In this document: in pieces, positions 25,928 to 37,900 of the stretch | Numbering within the stretch: position 1 is the first letter of the stretch | How the letters are laid out: the number at the start of each line of letters is the position of its first letter | Source of the DNA: Flavobacteriaceae bacterium | GTDB lineage: Bacteria > Bacteroidota > Bacteroidia > Flavobacteriales > Flavobacteriaceae | DNA: 64,000 bases | Direction of reading: 5' to 3' | Assembly (NCBI GenBank): GCA_018646605.1 | Contig: JABGUL010000034.1 | Span: 103,195-167,194 of the forward strand | The notes under the pieces: generated by a model | Databases searched by the model: none | The model's input: the letters and a program-made list of their open reading frames with translations, nothing else | What the model was told of the DNA's origin: nothing | Made by a program: the position numbers and the translations under genes

Positions 25928-27511
25928 ATGGGATTTTTAGAAGAAATTAAAAGACGTCGGACCTTTGGGATTATCTCCCATCCCGATGCTGGTAAAACAA
26001 CCTTGACAGAAAAACTACTCCTTTTTGGGGGAGCTATCCAAGAGGCAGGAGCGGTGAAATCCAACAAAATAAAAAAAGGAGCCACTAGTGACTTTATGGA
26101 AATTGAGCGCCAACGTGGAATTTCTGTGGCTACCTCCGTTTTAGCTTTTGTTTATAAAGACAAAAAAATCAATATTCTAGATACGCCTGGGCACAAGGAT
26201 TTTGCTGAAGATACCTTTAGAACCCTAACTGCCGTTGACAGTGTTATTGTTGTGATTGATGTGGCTAAAGGGGTGGAGGAACAGACGGAAAAACTAGTTG
26301 AAGTTTGTCGAATGCGTAAAATTCCCATTATTGTCTTTATCAATAAATTAGACCGAGAGGGAAAGGATGCCTTTGACCTGATGGATGAAGTAGAACAAAA
26401 ATTAGGTTTGCATGTCACTCCACTATCCATACCTATTGGCATGGGATATGATTTCAAAGGAATCTATAACATCTGGGAACACAACATTCAGTTGTTTCAG
26501 GATGAGAGTAAGCAAACGATTGGAAAAAAGAAGCAATTTGAATCTTTGGATGATCTCGAATTACAAGCTGCGATAGGAACGACTCGACTACAGAATCTTA
26601 AAGAGGAATTGGAACTGATAGAAGGCGTTTATCCTCCCTTTGACCAGCAAGAATATCTGGACGGAAACTTGCAGCCCGTCTTATTTGGTTCTGCCTTAAA
26701 TAATTTTGGCGTGCAAGAATTGCTCAATTGCTTTATCGAAATTGCTCCCAAGCCACTGGCAAAAGAATCAGACACCCGATTGGTTGAGCCAGAGGATAAA
26801 AATTTTGCAGGTTTTGTTTTTAAAATTCATGCCAACATGGATCCCAATCATCGGGATCGGTTGGCGTTTATCAAGATCGTATCAGGAACTTTTGAACGAA
26901 ACAAACCCTACCATCATGTGCGTTTGAATAAGAAATTAAAATTCTCCTCTCCTAATGCCTTTTTTGCTGAGAAAAAACAAATTGTAGACATCTCATATCC
27001 AGGAGATATTGTAGGATTACACGATACTGGAAATTTTAAAATTGGGGATACGCTAACGGCTGGAGACACCCTTCAATTTAAGGGTATTCCTAGCTTCTCT
27101 CCAGAGCATTTTCGCTTTATCAATAACAATGATCCGCTAAAGGCAAAGCAACTCGCCAAAGGAATTGATCAGCTCATGGACGAAGGGGTTGCCCAGTTGT
27201 TTACTCTCAACCTCAATGGGAGAAAAGTCATTGGAACCGTAGGTGCACTCCAATTTGAAGTGATTCAATACAGATTACTCCACGAATATAGCGCGCAGTG
27301 TAGCTTTGAAAACCTGAATGTCCACAAAGCCTGCTGGGTAGAAGCTGAAACCGATAGTCCAGATTTTAAAGAATTTCAGCGCATCAAACAAAAGTTTTTG
27401 GCCAAAGACAAAAGTGGAAAATTAGTCTTCCTTGCCGACTCCGCTTTTTCCCTCCAAATGACTCAAGATAAATACCGAGAGATTCAATTTCATTATACTT
27501 CAGAGTTTTAA
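25928..27511 (+). CDS. prfC: Peptide chain release factor 3
   Basis: 527 residues, standard for RF3. A translational GTPase that recycles RF1/RF2 after termination. G1 SHPDAGKTTL (about 17-26), the switch region around RQRGISVATS, G3 DTPGHKDFAEDT and G4 NKLDREGKD are present. The prfC-specific N-terminus FLEEIKRRRTFGIISHPDAGKTT separates it from EF-G. Single-gene transcription unit divergent from idi; no clear terminator follows. Confidence 0.95.
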   Translation: MGFLEEIKRRRTFGIISHPDAGKTTLTEKLLLFGGAIQEAGAVKSNKIKKGATSDFMEIERQRGISVATSVLAFVYKDKKINILDTPGHKDFAEDTFRTLTAVDSVIVVIDVAKGVEEQTEKLVEVCRMRKIPIIVFINKLDREGKDAFDLMDEVEQKLGLHVTPLSIPIGMGYDFKGIYNIWEHNIQLFQDESKQTIGKKKQFESLDDLELQAAIGTTRLQNLKEELELIEGVYPPFDQQEYLDGNLQPVLFGSALNNFGVQELLNCFIEIAPKPLAKESDTRLVEPEDKNFAGFVFKIHANMDPNHRDRLAFIKIVSGTFERNKPYHHVRLNKKLKFSSPNAFFAEKKQIVDISYPGDIVGLHDTGNFKIGDTLTAGDTLQFKGIPSFSPEHFRFINNNDPLKAKQLAKGIDQLMDEGVAQLFTLNLNGRKVIGTVGALQFEVIQYRLLHEYSAQCSFENLNVHKACWVEAETDSPDFKEFQRIKQKFLAKDKSGKLVFLADSAFSLQMTQDKYREIQFHYTSEF

Positions 27512-27556
27512 ACTAAATTTCTTACCTAAAGAAAAGACGATCTCAAACTACCATGA

Positions 27557-27769
27557 TTTATAACTCGTTCTAAGAAAAAATCTGATTTAGACACAAAACC
27601 CTTTGGATGTAATACTACAGAAAAACAAACTGTTAAAAGAGAATTTTCAGAAGAAGTCAAAGTGAACGTATAGTCAAGTTTTTACAATACGCTTCTGGGT
27701 TTATTGATTTGTTGCGGACTGATTTATTATGGATTTAAACGGTTAGAAAAAAAACTGAAAAAGACCTGA
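27557..27769 (+). pseudogene. Possible remnant of a small membrane-protein gene
   Basis: In the 280-bp space after prfC, one frame stays open from 27557 to 27769 except for a single TAG at 27671. Its 3' part encodes YNTLLGLLICCGLIYYGFKR (from 27683), a membrane helix followed by a Lys-rich tail (LEKKLKKT) and a stop at 27767, the look of a real C-terminal membrane anchor. Upstream lies a charged segment including KREFSEEVKVN. No start codon is evident. This could be a decayed gene or a chance frame; the helix plus basic tail favour decay. Confidence 0.3.
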
Positions 27770-27791
27770 GTTAAAATAAAGAAAGTGACAA

Positions 27792-29522
27792 CTACCAGCC
27801 ACCACCGCCACCGCCACCACCGCCACCACCAGAGAATCCGCCGCCACCAGAACCACTTCCACTGCTTGATGGTGGTGTAGCAGATTTACTTAAGGAATTG
27901 GACAGTGATGCATTTAAGGTATGATTAAAGATTGAAAAGTTGCCAATATGCCCCGTATACCATACAGGTTGATAACTTTGATCTATGATGGATTTATTAA
28001 TGAGGCTTTGGAATTTTTCTCCCCAAACATCTTCGGTTCCCAACACGACAGCGTAGGGCAATAAGTTCTCAAAAACTTCTGGTGTTAAATCTGGTGGATT
28101 AAAGTGTGCAATCCTTTTTTCCTCGGCCGCACTCAAGTACATTTTAAATCCATCAATCAAGGATTTAATCCTCAATTTTTCAACAGCAGGTTTTCTGATT
28201 AAATATTGGTAAATCAAAAAAAATATAATATTTACCCCTAAAAACACAAAGAATATCAACCCGTCATTACCCCCTTGAAAGAAATCCGAAGCAAGGAACA
28301 TAAATAGGAAGATACACGTGATTATGGTTAAAATTGGAATTAACCAAAATTTAAAATTAAAGCCTTGATAAATTAAACCATGATGTTGTTCAATTAATGA
28401 ATCTTTATAAGCAGTTACTGCGCTTTGAACTTTGGAATCGTATTTGCCATTCAATGTTAAGAGGCTAGTATCTGAAAATAATTTAGAAAAGAGCACACGT
28501 TCCTCGTCGATGAGAAATCCAGAATCTTCCTTTATTTTATGTATAATAAACTTTTTGCTTTTAAACAATCCGAAAACATAGTCCTGGATATCTTCTTCAA
28601 TTTTAAGATATCCTTTTACTGCTAAATTTAAAATAGAACCTGTAATCAAATCACCGTGATAACGAAGTTTGTCTAACATCCCTACAGAAGCAGGTGTCAT
28701 TTTATTTGGAACATTGAACTGTGGGAATACCGATGGTTTAGTCGGATCGATACCAAACTTCAACCATGTGACTCCATAATAAAACAAGAGCGCTAAGGTT
28801 ATAAGGCCGCTTAAAATGAGTGCTCCAAAATTTTGAAAAAATGTTGGCGGTGGTGGTGGCGATGGTTGGCGCACAGCCCCTTTATTAAAACCTAAAGCTA
28901 CCGTTACGTTTTCCCCTGCCCTTATGTTTTCAGCACTAAAACGAATACTGTTCTCAGAGAGTAACGTTGAAATACAATGGGTATTATTACTCCCATACCT
29001 TCCGGTATAGCATGCGTTTTGATGTATTTTCGCCCCTCTTGGAAGTGTAATTTGGCTTGATACTTGGTCAAAAGACAAAGCCCAATCAAAGCCATTGACA
29101 TTCCAGTAAATTTCGTCATATGTTTCAAAAAAACGAATTTGTCCACTTATACTATAAGTAATCGTATAATTGTATTCCCCTTCATTTAAAAACACATCTT
29201 TTTCTCCTACATAAATGGTAATTGCTCCATCCCCTTTTTCCGTTTGGTATTTTGAATTTCTACCATCTCTTTCTACAGATAGTATTTTAAAATCCAAGTT
29301 GTCTTTTTTGCCTAAACTATCTGTACTTACAGTTGGGATAGTGCGTGTAATTCCTCTTTTAAAGAGGGTGCCGTTAGCATATATTTTAATGGACTCTTTA
29401 ACAGTAATTATACTTGAAGTATCTACTTTAATATCAGAATAAAATGAAATTATCCTCTCACTTTGCGAAAACAAAGCAAAATAGTTCATAATTAGCAGTA
29501 CAACAAAAAGGAGCTGCTTCAA
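27792..29522 (-). CDS. DUF2207 membrane protein with glycine-rich tail
   Basis: 576 residues. Signal peptide (KQLLFVVLLIMNYFALFSQ), then an extracytoplasmic DUF2207 beta-domain (about 25-215; ITVKESIKIYANGTLFKRGI, INGFDWALSF-like region), one membrane helix near 235, a middle cytoplasmic part, two helices near 390-440, and a C-terminal GSGSGGGGFSGGGGGGGGGG tail ending in W. Bacteroidota and other bacteria often pair such proteins with LemA; the function is unknown, perhaps envelope maintenance. It follows lemA by 3 bp, so the two are cotranscribed. The tail is encoded by a GGN repeat (27792-27850). Confidence 0.85.
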   Translation of the reverse strand: MKQLLFVVLLIMNYFALFSQSERIISFYSDIKVDTSSIITVKESIKIYANGTLFKRGITRTIPTVSTDSLGKKDNLDFKILSVERDGRNSKYQTEKGDGAITIYVGEKDVFLNEGEYNYTITYSISGQIRFFETYDEIYWNVNGFDWALSFDQVSSQITLPRGAKIHQNACYTGRYGSNNTHCISTLLSENSIRFSAENIRAGENVTVALGFNKGAVRQPSPPPPPTFFQNFGALILSGLITLALLFYYGVTWLKFGIDPTKPSVFPQFNVPNKMTPASVGMLDKLRYHGDLITGSILNLAVKGYLKIEEDIQDYVFGLFKSKKFIIHKIKEDSGFLIDEERVLFSKLFSDTSLLTLNGKYDSKVQSAVTAYKDSLIEQHHGLIYQGFNFKFWLIPILTIITCIFLFMFLASDFFQGGNDGLIFFVFLGVNIIFFLIYQYLIRKPAVEKLRIKSLIDGFKMYLSAAEEKRIAHFNPPDLTPEVFENLLPYAVVLGTEDVWGEKFQSLINKSIIDQSYQPVWYTGHIGNFSIFNHTLNASLSNSLSKSATPPSSSGSGSGGGGFSGGGGGGGGGGGW

Positions 29523-29525
29523 CGC

Positions 29526-30080
29526 TTAAAACTTTACCTGTGGATTTTGTCTTTCAGCTTCAATATCAATTTCAAAATATTCCGCCTTTTTGAAGTTTGT
29601 AATTCCAGCAATAATGTTAGATGGAAACGAATCTATGACTATGTTATAATCGCGTGTGGTACCATTATAATAACGTCTTGATTTTTCAATGTCAGATTCT
29701 ACATCAGACAATTCGTTTTGCAAACTTAAAAAATTCTCGTTTGCTTTTAGTTCAGGATATTCTTCAGCTACAGCATATAAATTTATTAAAGCCTTGTTTA
29801 ACTGATTTTCTGTTACTTGTTGTCCTTCGACAGTCGTCGCATTTTGTGCTTGATTTCTTGCTTTTGTGACATTCTCAAAAGTTTCCTTCTCATGGCTTGC
29901 GTAACCTTTTACTGTTTCAATTAAGTTTGGGATTAAATCATAGCGTTTTTTTAATTGTACGTCTATACCACTCCACGCTTCAGCTACGAGTGTACTTAAT
30001 TTTACCAATCTATTGTAAATTCCAACACCATAAAATATTGATACAACTACAATAAAAATTAATACATATAATACTATCAT
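29526..30080 (-). CDS. lemA: LemA family protein
   Basis: 184 residues. One N-terminal membrane helix (about 3-22) followed by a long helical coiled-coil domain with the LemA hallmarks RLVKLSTLVAEAWSGIDVQL, KRYDLIPNLIETVKGYA and RRYYNGTTRDYN, ending EAERQNPQVKF. Predicted topology is a short outside N-terminus and a helical domain anchored at the inner membrane. The cellular role is poorly defined. First gene of a lemA-DUF2207 operon; the 150 bp upstream show no exact TAnnTTTG box. Confidence 0.92.
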   Translation of the reverse strand: MIVLYVLIFIVVVSIFYGVGIYNRLVKLSTLVAEAWSGIDVQLKKRYDLIPNLIETVKGYASHEKETFENVTKARNQAQNATTVEGQQVTENQLNKALINLYAVAEEYPELKANENFLSLQNELSDVESDIEKSRRYYNGTTRDYNIVIDSFPSNIIAGITNFKKAEYFEIDIEAERQNPQVKF

Positions 30081-30231
30081 AGCTATTGATTATTTAAATT
30101 TAAAGGTATTGAAAAATTAATGAAAAATGCTGTGACCGTGAGTGTAAAAGATTAATATCGCTTTTGTTGCTTAAGCGGATCAATTGTTCTTATCACTTGC
30201 GATTCTTTCAAATAGTATTTAAATAAATAAC

Positions 30232-30263
30232 AAAAAAACCGCAATTTTCATTGCGGTTTTTTT
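30232..30263 (-). terminator. Intrinsic terminator after rpoC-DUF3467
   Basis: Stem CCGCAA/TTGCGG extended by an A7/T7 pairing, small loop, with a T-run on either strand, so it can work in both directions. It lies 2 bp after the DUF3467 stop and closes the tuf-to-rpoC block. Confidence 0.88.
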
Positions 30264-30265
30264 AT

Positions 30266-30580
30266 TTATGCCTCTCCGGTAGGCCCGAAATTGAGCGGAA
30301 TCGGAGGAGGTTCGTTAGTTGTAATAGAACCGTTGGCAGCTTCATAACGTTTGATATTATCACCCAGGGCTTTGTGAAAGCGCTTGATGTGATCTGGCGT
30401 TAAGATAACACGAGATTTCACTCTCGCTTTGGGTGCACCCGGCATTACAGTGATAAAATCAACTATGAACTCAGCAGCGGAATGGTTGATGATGGCTAAA
30501 TTAGAATAGACACCATCTGCAATACCTTCATCAATTGAGATGTTTAGTTGCTTGTCCTTAGGGGCGTTTTTATCACTCAT
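30266..30580 (-). CDS. DUF3467 family protein
   Basis: 104 residues: LNISIDEGIADGVYSNLAII (about 12-31), FIVDFITVMPGAPKARVKSR, and LTPDHIKRFHKALGDNIKRYE, the typical DUF3467 order, then a Pro-rich tail PPPIPLNFGPTGEA. A small cytoplasmic beta-protein conserved next to rpoC in Bacteroidota; its function is not established. It lies 4 bp after rpoC and immediately before the block's terminator, so it is coexpressed with RNA polymerase subunits. Confidence 0.9.
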   Translation of the reverse strand: MSDKNAPKDKQLNISIDEGIADGVYSNLAIINHSAAEFIVDFITVMPGAPKARVKSRVILTPDHIKRFHKALGDNIKRYEAANGSITTNEPPPIPLNFGPTGEA

Positions 30581-30584
30581 TGTA

Positions 30585-33500
30585 TTAGAAAGTTATTTGT
30601 TCTTCTTTATCAATTAAAAGACTCTTATACTCGTCTTTTGATCCAACAAGTACATTGTTGTAGGCTCTAAGTCCCGTACCTGCAGGAATTTTATGTCCTA
30701 CAATTACATTTTCTTTTAGGCCTTCTAGGAAATCCACTTTACCGCTTACCGCCGCTTCATTCAATACTTTGGTTGTTTCTTGGAAAGAGGCCGCAGAAAT
30801 GAAGGATTTGGTCTGTAGAGAAGCTCTTGTAATTCCTTGTAACTCAGGAGTTGCTGTTGCTGATGCTGCATCACGTGCAAGCACTAACTTCTTATCCTCA
30901 CGTGTTAACAACGAATTTTCATCTCTTAGCTGACGTGCTGAAATAATTTGTCCTTGTTTTAAGTTTTCAGAATCTCCTACTTCTTCAACAATTTTCATTC
31001 CATAAATGGCATCATTCTCTTGAATAAAGTCATAACGGAACACCAATTGATTTTCTAAGAAAATAGTATCTCCTGGATCTTGAATACGAACTTTACGCAT
31101 CATTTGACGTACTACAACCTCAAAGTGCTTATCGTTGATTTTCACTCCTTGTAGACGATATACTTCTTGAATTTCATTCACTAAGTACTGTTGTACTGCA
31201 GAAGGTCCTTTGATTGCTAAAATATCCGCAGGTGTTGTTGAACCATCAGATAATGACATTCCCGCTTTCACGAAGTCATTTTCTTGAACCAAAATTTGGT
31301 TCGATAACTTCACCAAATATTTCTTAATATCTCCAAATTTAGATTCTACGATAATTTCACGGTTACCTCGTTTAATTTTACCAAAAGAAACAACTCCATC
31401 AATTTCAGAAACTACTGCTGGATTTGAAGGATTACGTGCTTCAAATAATTCAGTTACACGTGGTAAACCTCCCGTAATATCTCCAGATTTAGCAGATTTT
31501 CTTGGGATTTTAACCAATACTTTTCCTTCTTCTATTTGATCTCCCTCATTAACAATCAAGTGAGCCCCAACAGGTAAGTTATAGGAACGAAGAATATTTC
31601 CTTTCTTGTCAGCAATAGACAAGGTTGGAATTACCTTTTTATTTCTCGATTCAGAAATTACTTTTTCTTGGAATCCAGTTTGTTCATCAATTTCTACTTG
31701 ATATGTAACTCCTTGTTCTATGTTTTCAAAAATAATTTTACCTGTAAATTCAGATACAATAACCCCGTTAAATGGATCCCATTTACAAACGACTGTACCT
31801 TCTTTAATTTTCGCACCATTTTTGATATGCAATGAAGAACCGTAAGGAATGTTGTTAGTACTCAACACACTCTTGGTATTTGCATCAACTATTTTAATTT
31901 CAGACGTTCTAGAAATTACTATTTCAGCCGTATTTCCATCACTATCTTTTCCTTGAACTGTTTTTAGATCTTCGATTTCTGCAACTCCATCAAATTTAGC
32001 AAGGAGTTTGTTTTCTTCAGAAATATTTCCTGCAACACCTCCCACGTGGAAGGTTCTTAATGTCAACTGAGTTCCTGGTTCTCCAATTGACTGAGCAGCA
32101 ATTACTCCTACTGCTTCACCACGTTGAACCATTTTACCTGTTGCAAGGTTTCGACCGTAACATTTTGCACAAATACCTTTTTTGGCAGCACAGGTTAAAG
32201 GTGAACGAACTTCTACAGATTCTATAGGACTCTTTTCTATGTGACTTACATGAGGATCCAAGATTTCTTGACCTGCTTCAACAATTATGTCATTGGTTCT
32301 AGGATCAACAATATCATGAAGCGCAACACGCCCTAAAATACGTTCTCCTAAAGTTTCAACAACTTCTTCATTTTTCTTAAGCGGCTTTACCTCTACACCA
32401 CGTAACGTTTCACAATCTTCATGATTTACAATCACATCCTGAGAAACGTCATGTAAACGACGTGTTAAGTAACCTGCATCTGCAGTTTTAAGTGCTGTAT
32501 CTGCTAGCCCTTTTCGAGCTCCGTGTGTAGAAATAAAGTATTCTAAAATTGAAAGTCCTTCTTTAAAGTTAGAAAGAATTGGGTTTTCGATGATTTCACC
32601 TCCACCTACATTTGACTTCTTCGGTTTGGCCATTAAACCACGCATTCCTGTCAACTGACGAATTTGTTCTTTAGATCCACGAGCACCCGAATCTAACATC
32701 ATAAATACAGAGTTAAATCCTTGTTGGTCCTCACTAATACGGGTCATCGCTAATTCAGTCAATCGAGCATTGGTAGAAGTCCAAATATCAATTACCTGAT
32801 TGTAACGTTCGTTGTTCGTGATTAATCCCATGTTATAATTTCCAATAACGCTATCTACTTGTGTATTGGCCTCATCGATCATACTTGTTTTTTCTGGTGG
32901 GATAATAATATCTCCTAAGCTAAAGGAAAGTCCCCCTTTAAAGGCAAAACCATATCCCATACCTTTGATTTTATCTAAAAAGTCAGCCGTTACCGGAACG
33001 CTTGTTACTTTTAAAATATCCCCAATGATTTCACGTAAGTTTTTCTTTGTTAAAACAACATTGAAAAAACCTGCTTGCTCCGGAACTACTTCGTTAAACA
33101 ATACACGTCCAACAGTTGTGTCAATGATTTGGTAAACAAGTTCACCATCTTCATTAAAATCTTTAGCTCTGATTTTAATCATTGCGTTCAGTTCAACACG
33201 CTTTTCATTGTAAGCAATATGTACTTCTTCTGTAGAATAGAAAATCAATCCTTCTCCTTTAACTTTTACTTTAGGAGTAGAAACACGAGCTTTGGTCATA
33301 TAATATAGACCCAAAACCATATCCTGTGAAGGTACCGTAATTGGTGAACCATTTGCTGGATTCAAAATACTGTGTGAAGCCAACATCAAAAGCTGACATT
33401 CTAAAATCGCTTCGGGTCCAAGAGGTAAGTGAACCGCCATCTGATCCCCATCAAAGTCAGCGTTAAAAGCCGTACACACTAAAGGATGCAGTTGAATCGC

Positions 33501-34886
33501 TTTCCCTTCAATTAATTTAGGCTGGAATGCCTGAATTCCTAAACGGTGTAAGGTAGGAGCACGATTCAATAATACTGGATGTCCCTTGAGAACATTTTCT
33601 AAAATATCCCATACTACAGGCTCTTTACGATCAATAATCTTTTTTGCAGATTTAACCGTTTTTACAATTCCTCTTTCAATAATCTTACGAATAATGAACG
33701 GCTTGTAAAGTTCGGCTGCCATATCTTTTGGCAATCCACATTCAAATAATTTTAATTCAGGTCCAACAACGATTACAGAACGAGCAGAATAATCCACACG
33801 TTTTCCAAGCAAGTTTTGACGGAAACGTCCTTGCTTCCCTTTTAATGAATCCGATAAGGATTTCAAGGGTCTGTTTGAGTCTGTTTTTACTGCAGAAGAT
33901 TTACGTGTGTTGTCAAATAAAGAATCTACTGATTCCTGCAACATACGCTTCTCATTTCTTAGAATCACTTCAGGTGCTTTAATCTCAACCAAACGCTTCA
34001 AACGATTGTTTCTGATTATCACACGACGGTATAAATCATTTAAATCAGACGTCGCAAAACGACCCCCATCTAAAGGAACCAATGGGCGTAATTCTGGTGG
34101 AATTACAGGCACTACTTTCATGATCATCCACTGAGGTAAGTTTTCACCTCGCTCATTGGCATCACGGAAAGCCTCTACCACTTGAAGTCTTTTTAAAGCC
34201 TCTGTTTTACGTTGCTTAGAAGTTTCGTTGTTAGCTTTATGACGTAATTCATAAGACAAAGCCTGTAAATCTATTCGAGAAAGCAACTCGATCAAACATT
34301 CAGCACCCATTTTGGCGATGAACTTATCAGGGTCACTATCTTCTTTGTATTGATTTTCAGCTGGAATTTGCTCCATTACATTTAGGTATTCTTCCTCTGT
34401 AAGGAAATCCATCGGCTGAAGTGGTTCCCCTTCTTCATTTTTGGCGATACCCGGTTGAATAACAACATAACGCTCATAATAAATGATCATATCCAATTTC
34501 TTGGATGGGAGACCCAAAAGGTATCCTATTTTATTAGGAAGCGAACGGAAATACCAAATATGTGCAACAGGAACGACAAGGTTGATATGACCTACACGAT
34601 CACGTCTTACTTTCTTTTCAGTTACTTCAACCCCACAACGGTCACAAACGATTCCTTTGTATCGAATACGTTTGTATTTTCCACAGGCACACTCATAATC
34701 CTTTACAGGACCAAAAATACGCTCGCAAAATAATCCATCACGTTCGGGTTTGTGGGTTCTATAATTAATTGTTTCTGGTTTAAGGACTTCCCCGCGAGAG
34801 TTTCCAAGAATCACTTCTGGAGAAGCTAAACCGATTGCAATTTTATTGAATTTTTTTTGGGTAATGATTTCGTTATTTCTAGCCAT
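30585..34886 (-). CDS. rpoC: DNA-directed RNA polymerase subunit beta'
   Basis: 1433 residues. The N-terminal zinc-binding [20 protein letters not shown] (about 67-86), the catalytic [14 protein letters not shown] with three Mg-binding aspartates, the bridge helix/trigger loop region [13 protein letters not shown], and the second zinc site with [13 protein letters not shown] are all present. Normal length for Bacteroidota. It catalyses transcription with RpoB. It lies 24 bp after rpoB and 4 bp before the DUF3467 gene. Confidence 0.99.
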   Translation of the reverse strand: MARNNEIITQKKFNKIAIGLASPEVILGNSRGEVLKPETINYRTHKPERDGLFCERIFGPVKDYECACGKYKRIRYKGIVCDRCGVEVTEKKVRRDRVGHINLVVPVAHIWYFRSLPNKIGYLLGLPSKKLDMIIYYERYVVIQPGIAKNEEGEPLQPMDFLTEEEYLNVMEQIPAENQYKEDSDPDKFIAKMGAECLIELLSRIDLQALSYELRHKANNETSKQRKTEALKRLQVVEAFRDANERGENLPQWMIMKVVPVIPPELRPLVPLDGGRFATSDLNDLYRRVIIRNNRLKRLVEIKAPEVILRNEKRMLQESVDSLFDNTRKSSAVKTDSNRPLKSLSDSLKGKQGRFRQNLLGKRVDYSARSVIVVGPELKLFECGLPKDMAAELYKPFIIRKIIERGIVKTVKSAKKIIDRKEPVVWDILENVLKGHPVLLNRAPTLHRLGIQAFQPKLIEGKAIQLHPLVCTAFNADFDGDQMAVHLPLGPEAILECQLLMLASHSILNPANGSPITVPSQDMVLGLYYMTKARVSTPKVKVKGEGLIFYSTEEVHIAYNEKRVELNAMIKIRAKDFNEDGELVYQIIDTTVGRVLFNEVVPEQAGFFNVVLTKKNLREIIGDILKVTSVPVTADFLDKIKGMGYGFAFKGGLSFSLGDIIIPPEKTSMIDEANTQVDSVIGNYNMGLITNNERYNQVIDIWTSTNARLTELAMTRISEDQQGFNSVFMMLDSGARGSKEQIRQLTGMRGLMAKPKKSNVGGGEIIENPILSNFKEGLSILEYFISTHGARKGLADTALKTADAGYLTRRLHDVSQDVIVNHEDCETLRGVEVKPLKKNEEVVETLGERILGRVALHDIVDPRTNDIIVEAGQEILDPHVSHIEKSPIESVEVRSPLTCAAKKGICAKCYGRNLATGKMVQRGEAVGVIAAQSIGEPGTQLTLRTFHVGGVAGNISEENKLLAKFDGVAEIEDLKTVQGKDSDGNTAEIVISRTSEIKIVDANTKSVLSTNNIPYGSSLHIKNGAKIKEGTVVCKWDPFNGVIVSEFTGKIIFENIEQGVTYQVEIDEQTGFQEKVISESRNKKVIPTLSIADKKGNILRSYNLPVGAHLIVNEGDQIEEGKVLVKIPRKSAKSGDITGGLPRVTELFEARNPSNPAVVSEIDGVVSFGKIKRGNREIIVESKFGDIKKYLVKLSNQILVQENDFVKAGMSLSDGSTTPADILAIKGPSAVQQYLVNEIQEVYRLQGVKINDKHFEVVVRQMMRKVRIQDPGDTIFLENQLVFRYDFIQENDAIYGMKIVEEVGDSENLKQGQIISARQLRDENSLLTREDKKLVLARDAASATATPELQGITRASLQTKSFISAASFQETTKVLNEAAVSGKVDFLEGLKENVIVGHKIPAGTGLRAYNNVLVGSKDEYKSLLIDKEEQITF

Positions 34887-34910
34887 TGCTAAATGTCGTC
34901 TTAAATTAAA

Positions 34911-37900
34911 TTATTCTTCCAATCGAATGTCGAGTCCTAGTCCCTTTAGTTCGTGCATCAACACGTTAAAGGATTCTGGTAAACCTGGTTCAGGTAAGGT
35001 ATCCCCTTTCACTATGGCTTCATAGGTTTTTGCTCTACCTATTACATCATCGGATTTAACCGTCAAAATTTCCTGTAGTGTACTAGATGCTCCATAAGCC
35101 TCTAATGCCCATACTTCCATTTCTCCAAAACGTTGTCCTCCAAATTGCGCTTTTCCTCCAAGAGGTTGTTGCGTAATCAAAGAGTACGGTCCAATAGAAC
35201 GTGAGTGCATTTTGTCATCAACCATATGTCCTAATTTTAACATATAGATTACCCCTACTGTTGCAGGTTGGTCAAAACGTTCTCCTGTTCCACCGTCATA
35301 TAAATAAGAATGTCCATATAATGGAACATTACCTTTTTCTGTCAATGCATTGATTTGCTCGATAGTAGCACCGTCAAATATTGGCGTTGCATATTTCTCT
35401 CCTAAATTCTGACCCGCCCAACCTAAAACGGTTTCATAAATCTGACCTATATTCATTCGAGAAGGTACTCCAAGCGGATTCAATACAATATCTACTGGTG
35501 TTCCGTCTTCTAAGAAAGGCATTTCTTCTTCACGTACAATACGCGCTACAATTCCTTTATTTCCATGACGTCCCGCCATCTTATCTCCTACTTTAAGCTT
35601 ACGCTTTTTGGCGATATAGATTTTAGCTAATTTTTTAATCCCAGCAGGTAATTCATCTCCAACACTAATCGTAAATTTCTCACGACGAAGCGCTCCTTGA
35701 AGATCATTTTCCTTGATTTTATAATTGTGAATCAAATCAGCGATCAAATCGTTGGTTTCTGATGTAGTGGTCCAAGATCCTTTTGTAAGGTGTGTATAGT
35801 CCTCTACACCTGAAAGTAATTTCAATGTATATTTTTTACCTTTTGGTAAAACTTCCTCACCTAAATCATTTTGAACTCCTTGACACGTTTTACCATTTAC
35901 TATGGTAAATAATTTCTCAACTAAAACAGTTTTTAAAGCTTCAGATTTAACATCGAATGCATCTTCAAGCGCATCTAACTCCTGCTTGTCTTGATTACGT
36001 TTACGCTTATCTTTTACAGAGCGTGTAAATAGTTTTTTATCAATAACGACTCCACGAAGTGACGGTGGTGCTTTTAATGAAGCATCTTTAACATCTCCTG
36101 CTTTGTCTCCAAAAATTGCACGAAGTAATTTTTCTTCCGGTGTTGGGTCAGATTCTCCTTTGGGTGTGATTTTTCCAATTAAAATATCTCCCGGATTTAC
36201 TTCTGCTCCAATACGGATCATTCCGTTTTCATCTAAATCTGAAGTTGCTTCTTCACTAACGTTAGGAATATCATTCGTTAATTCTTCTGTTCCTAATTTT
36301 GTATCACGAACATCTAAAGAATATTCATCAATATGAATTGAGGTAAAGATATCTTGACGAACAACTTTTTCAGAGATTACAATGGCATCCTCAAAGTTAT
36401 ATCCTTTCCAAGGCATAAAGGCTACTTTCAAGTTTCGTCCTAAAGCCAATTCTCCAGCTTCAGTTGCATATCCTTGACATAAAACCTGTCCTTTAGTAAC
36501 ACGATCTCCTTTTTGGATAATCGGTTTCAAATTGATACAAGTTCCCTGATTCGTTTTTCTAAACTTAATTAGGTTGTATGATTTTGTATCTCCATCAAAA
36601 CTGATCAGATCATCTTTTTCTGAAAAATCATACTTGATCGTAATTTTGTTTGCATCTACATATTCAACAACTCCATCATTCTCAGCATTGATTAATACAC
36701 GAGAATCTGAAGCTACTTGTTTTTCTAATCCTGTCCCTACAATTGGTGCTTCAGGACGTAATAAAGGAACGGCTTGACGCATCATGTTTGATCCCATCAA
36801 TGCACGGTTTGCATCATCATGTTCCAAGAAAGGAATCAACGATGCAGAAATAGATGCAATTTGGTTGGGAGCAACATCTGTATAGTTTACTTTATCTGGA
36901 GTAACTACTGGGAAGTCAGCCTGATCTCTTGCAATTACTTTTTCATCTAGGATTTTTCCTGCTTTGTCAAAGTTAATATTTGCCTGAGTAATCAATTGGT
37001 TTTCTTCCTCTTCAGCACTCAAGTAAATGGTTTCTTTAAGATTGATTACCCCATTTTCAACTTTACGGTAAGGAGTCTCTATAAATCCGAGATTGTTTAC
37101 TTTGGCAAATACTCCTAATGAAGAAATCAAACCAATATTAGGTCCTTCAGGGGTTTCAATCGGACAAAGTCTTCCGTAGTGCGTATAGTGTACATCTCGC
37201 ACCTCAAATCCTGCTCTTTCTCTAGAAAGTCCTCCAGGTCCTAGTGCAGAAAGACGTCGCTTGTGTGTTATTTCTGCTAATGGATTCGTTTGATCCATGA
37301 ATTGAGACAACTGGTTTGTACCAAAGAAGCTGTTGATTACTGATGAAAGCGTTTTAGCATTGATCAAGTCTATCGGAGTAAATACTTCGTTATCTCGAAC
37401 ATTCATACGTTCACGAATGGTTCGTGCCATTCTCGCCAAACCAACACCAAATTGAGAAGATAATTGTTCCCCCACAGTTCGTACACGTCGGTTAGACAAG
37501 TGATCAATATCATCAATCTCTGCTTTTGAATTGATTAACTCAATCAAATATTTAATGATGGTAATGATGTCTAATTTTGTTAAAACTTGCTTATCCATCT
37601 CAACGTCCAAGCCTAGTTTTTTATTCATTCTATAACGTCCAACTTCACCTAAGTTATAACGTTGGTCAGAGAAAAACAATTTATCAATGATCCCACGAGC
37701 CGTATCCTCATCTGGTGGTTCTGCATTACGTAATTGTCTATAAATATGTTCTACCGCTTCTTTTTCAGAGTTGGTAGGATCTTTTTGAAGTGTGTTGTAG
37801 ATGATAGCATAATCAGACATGTGAGCATCTACCTTGTGCAACAATATCGTTTTTACACTTGCTTCTAAAATTTCTTCAATGTGTTCTTTTTCTAGAACAG

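Noticed and set aside
27792..27850. Trinucleotide repeat as a possible CRISPR or other array
   Set aside because: It is explained by the glycine-rich tail of the DUF2207 protein; no spacer-repeat pattern exists anywhere in the window.
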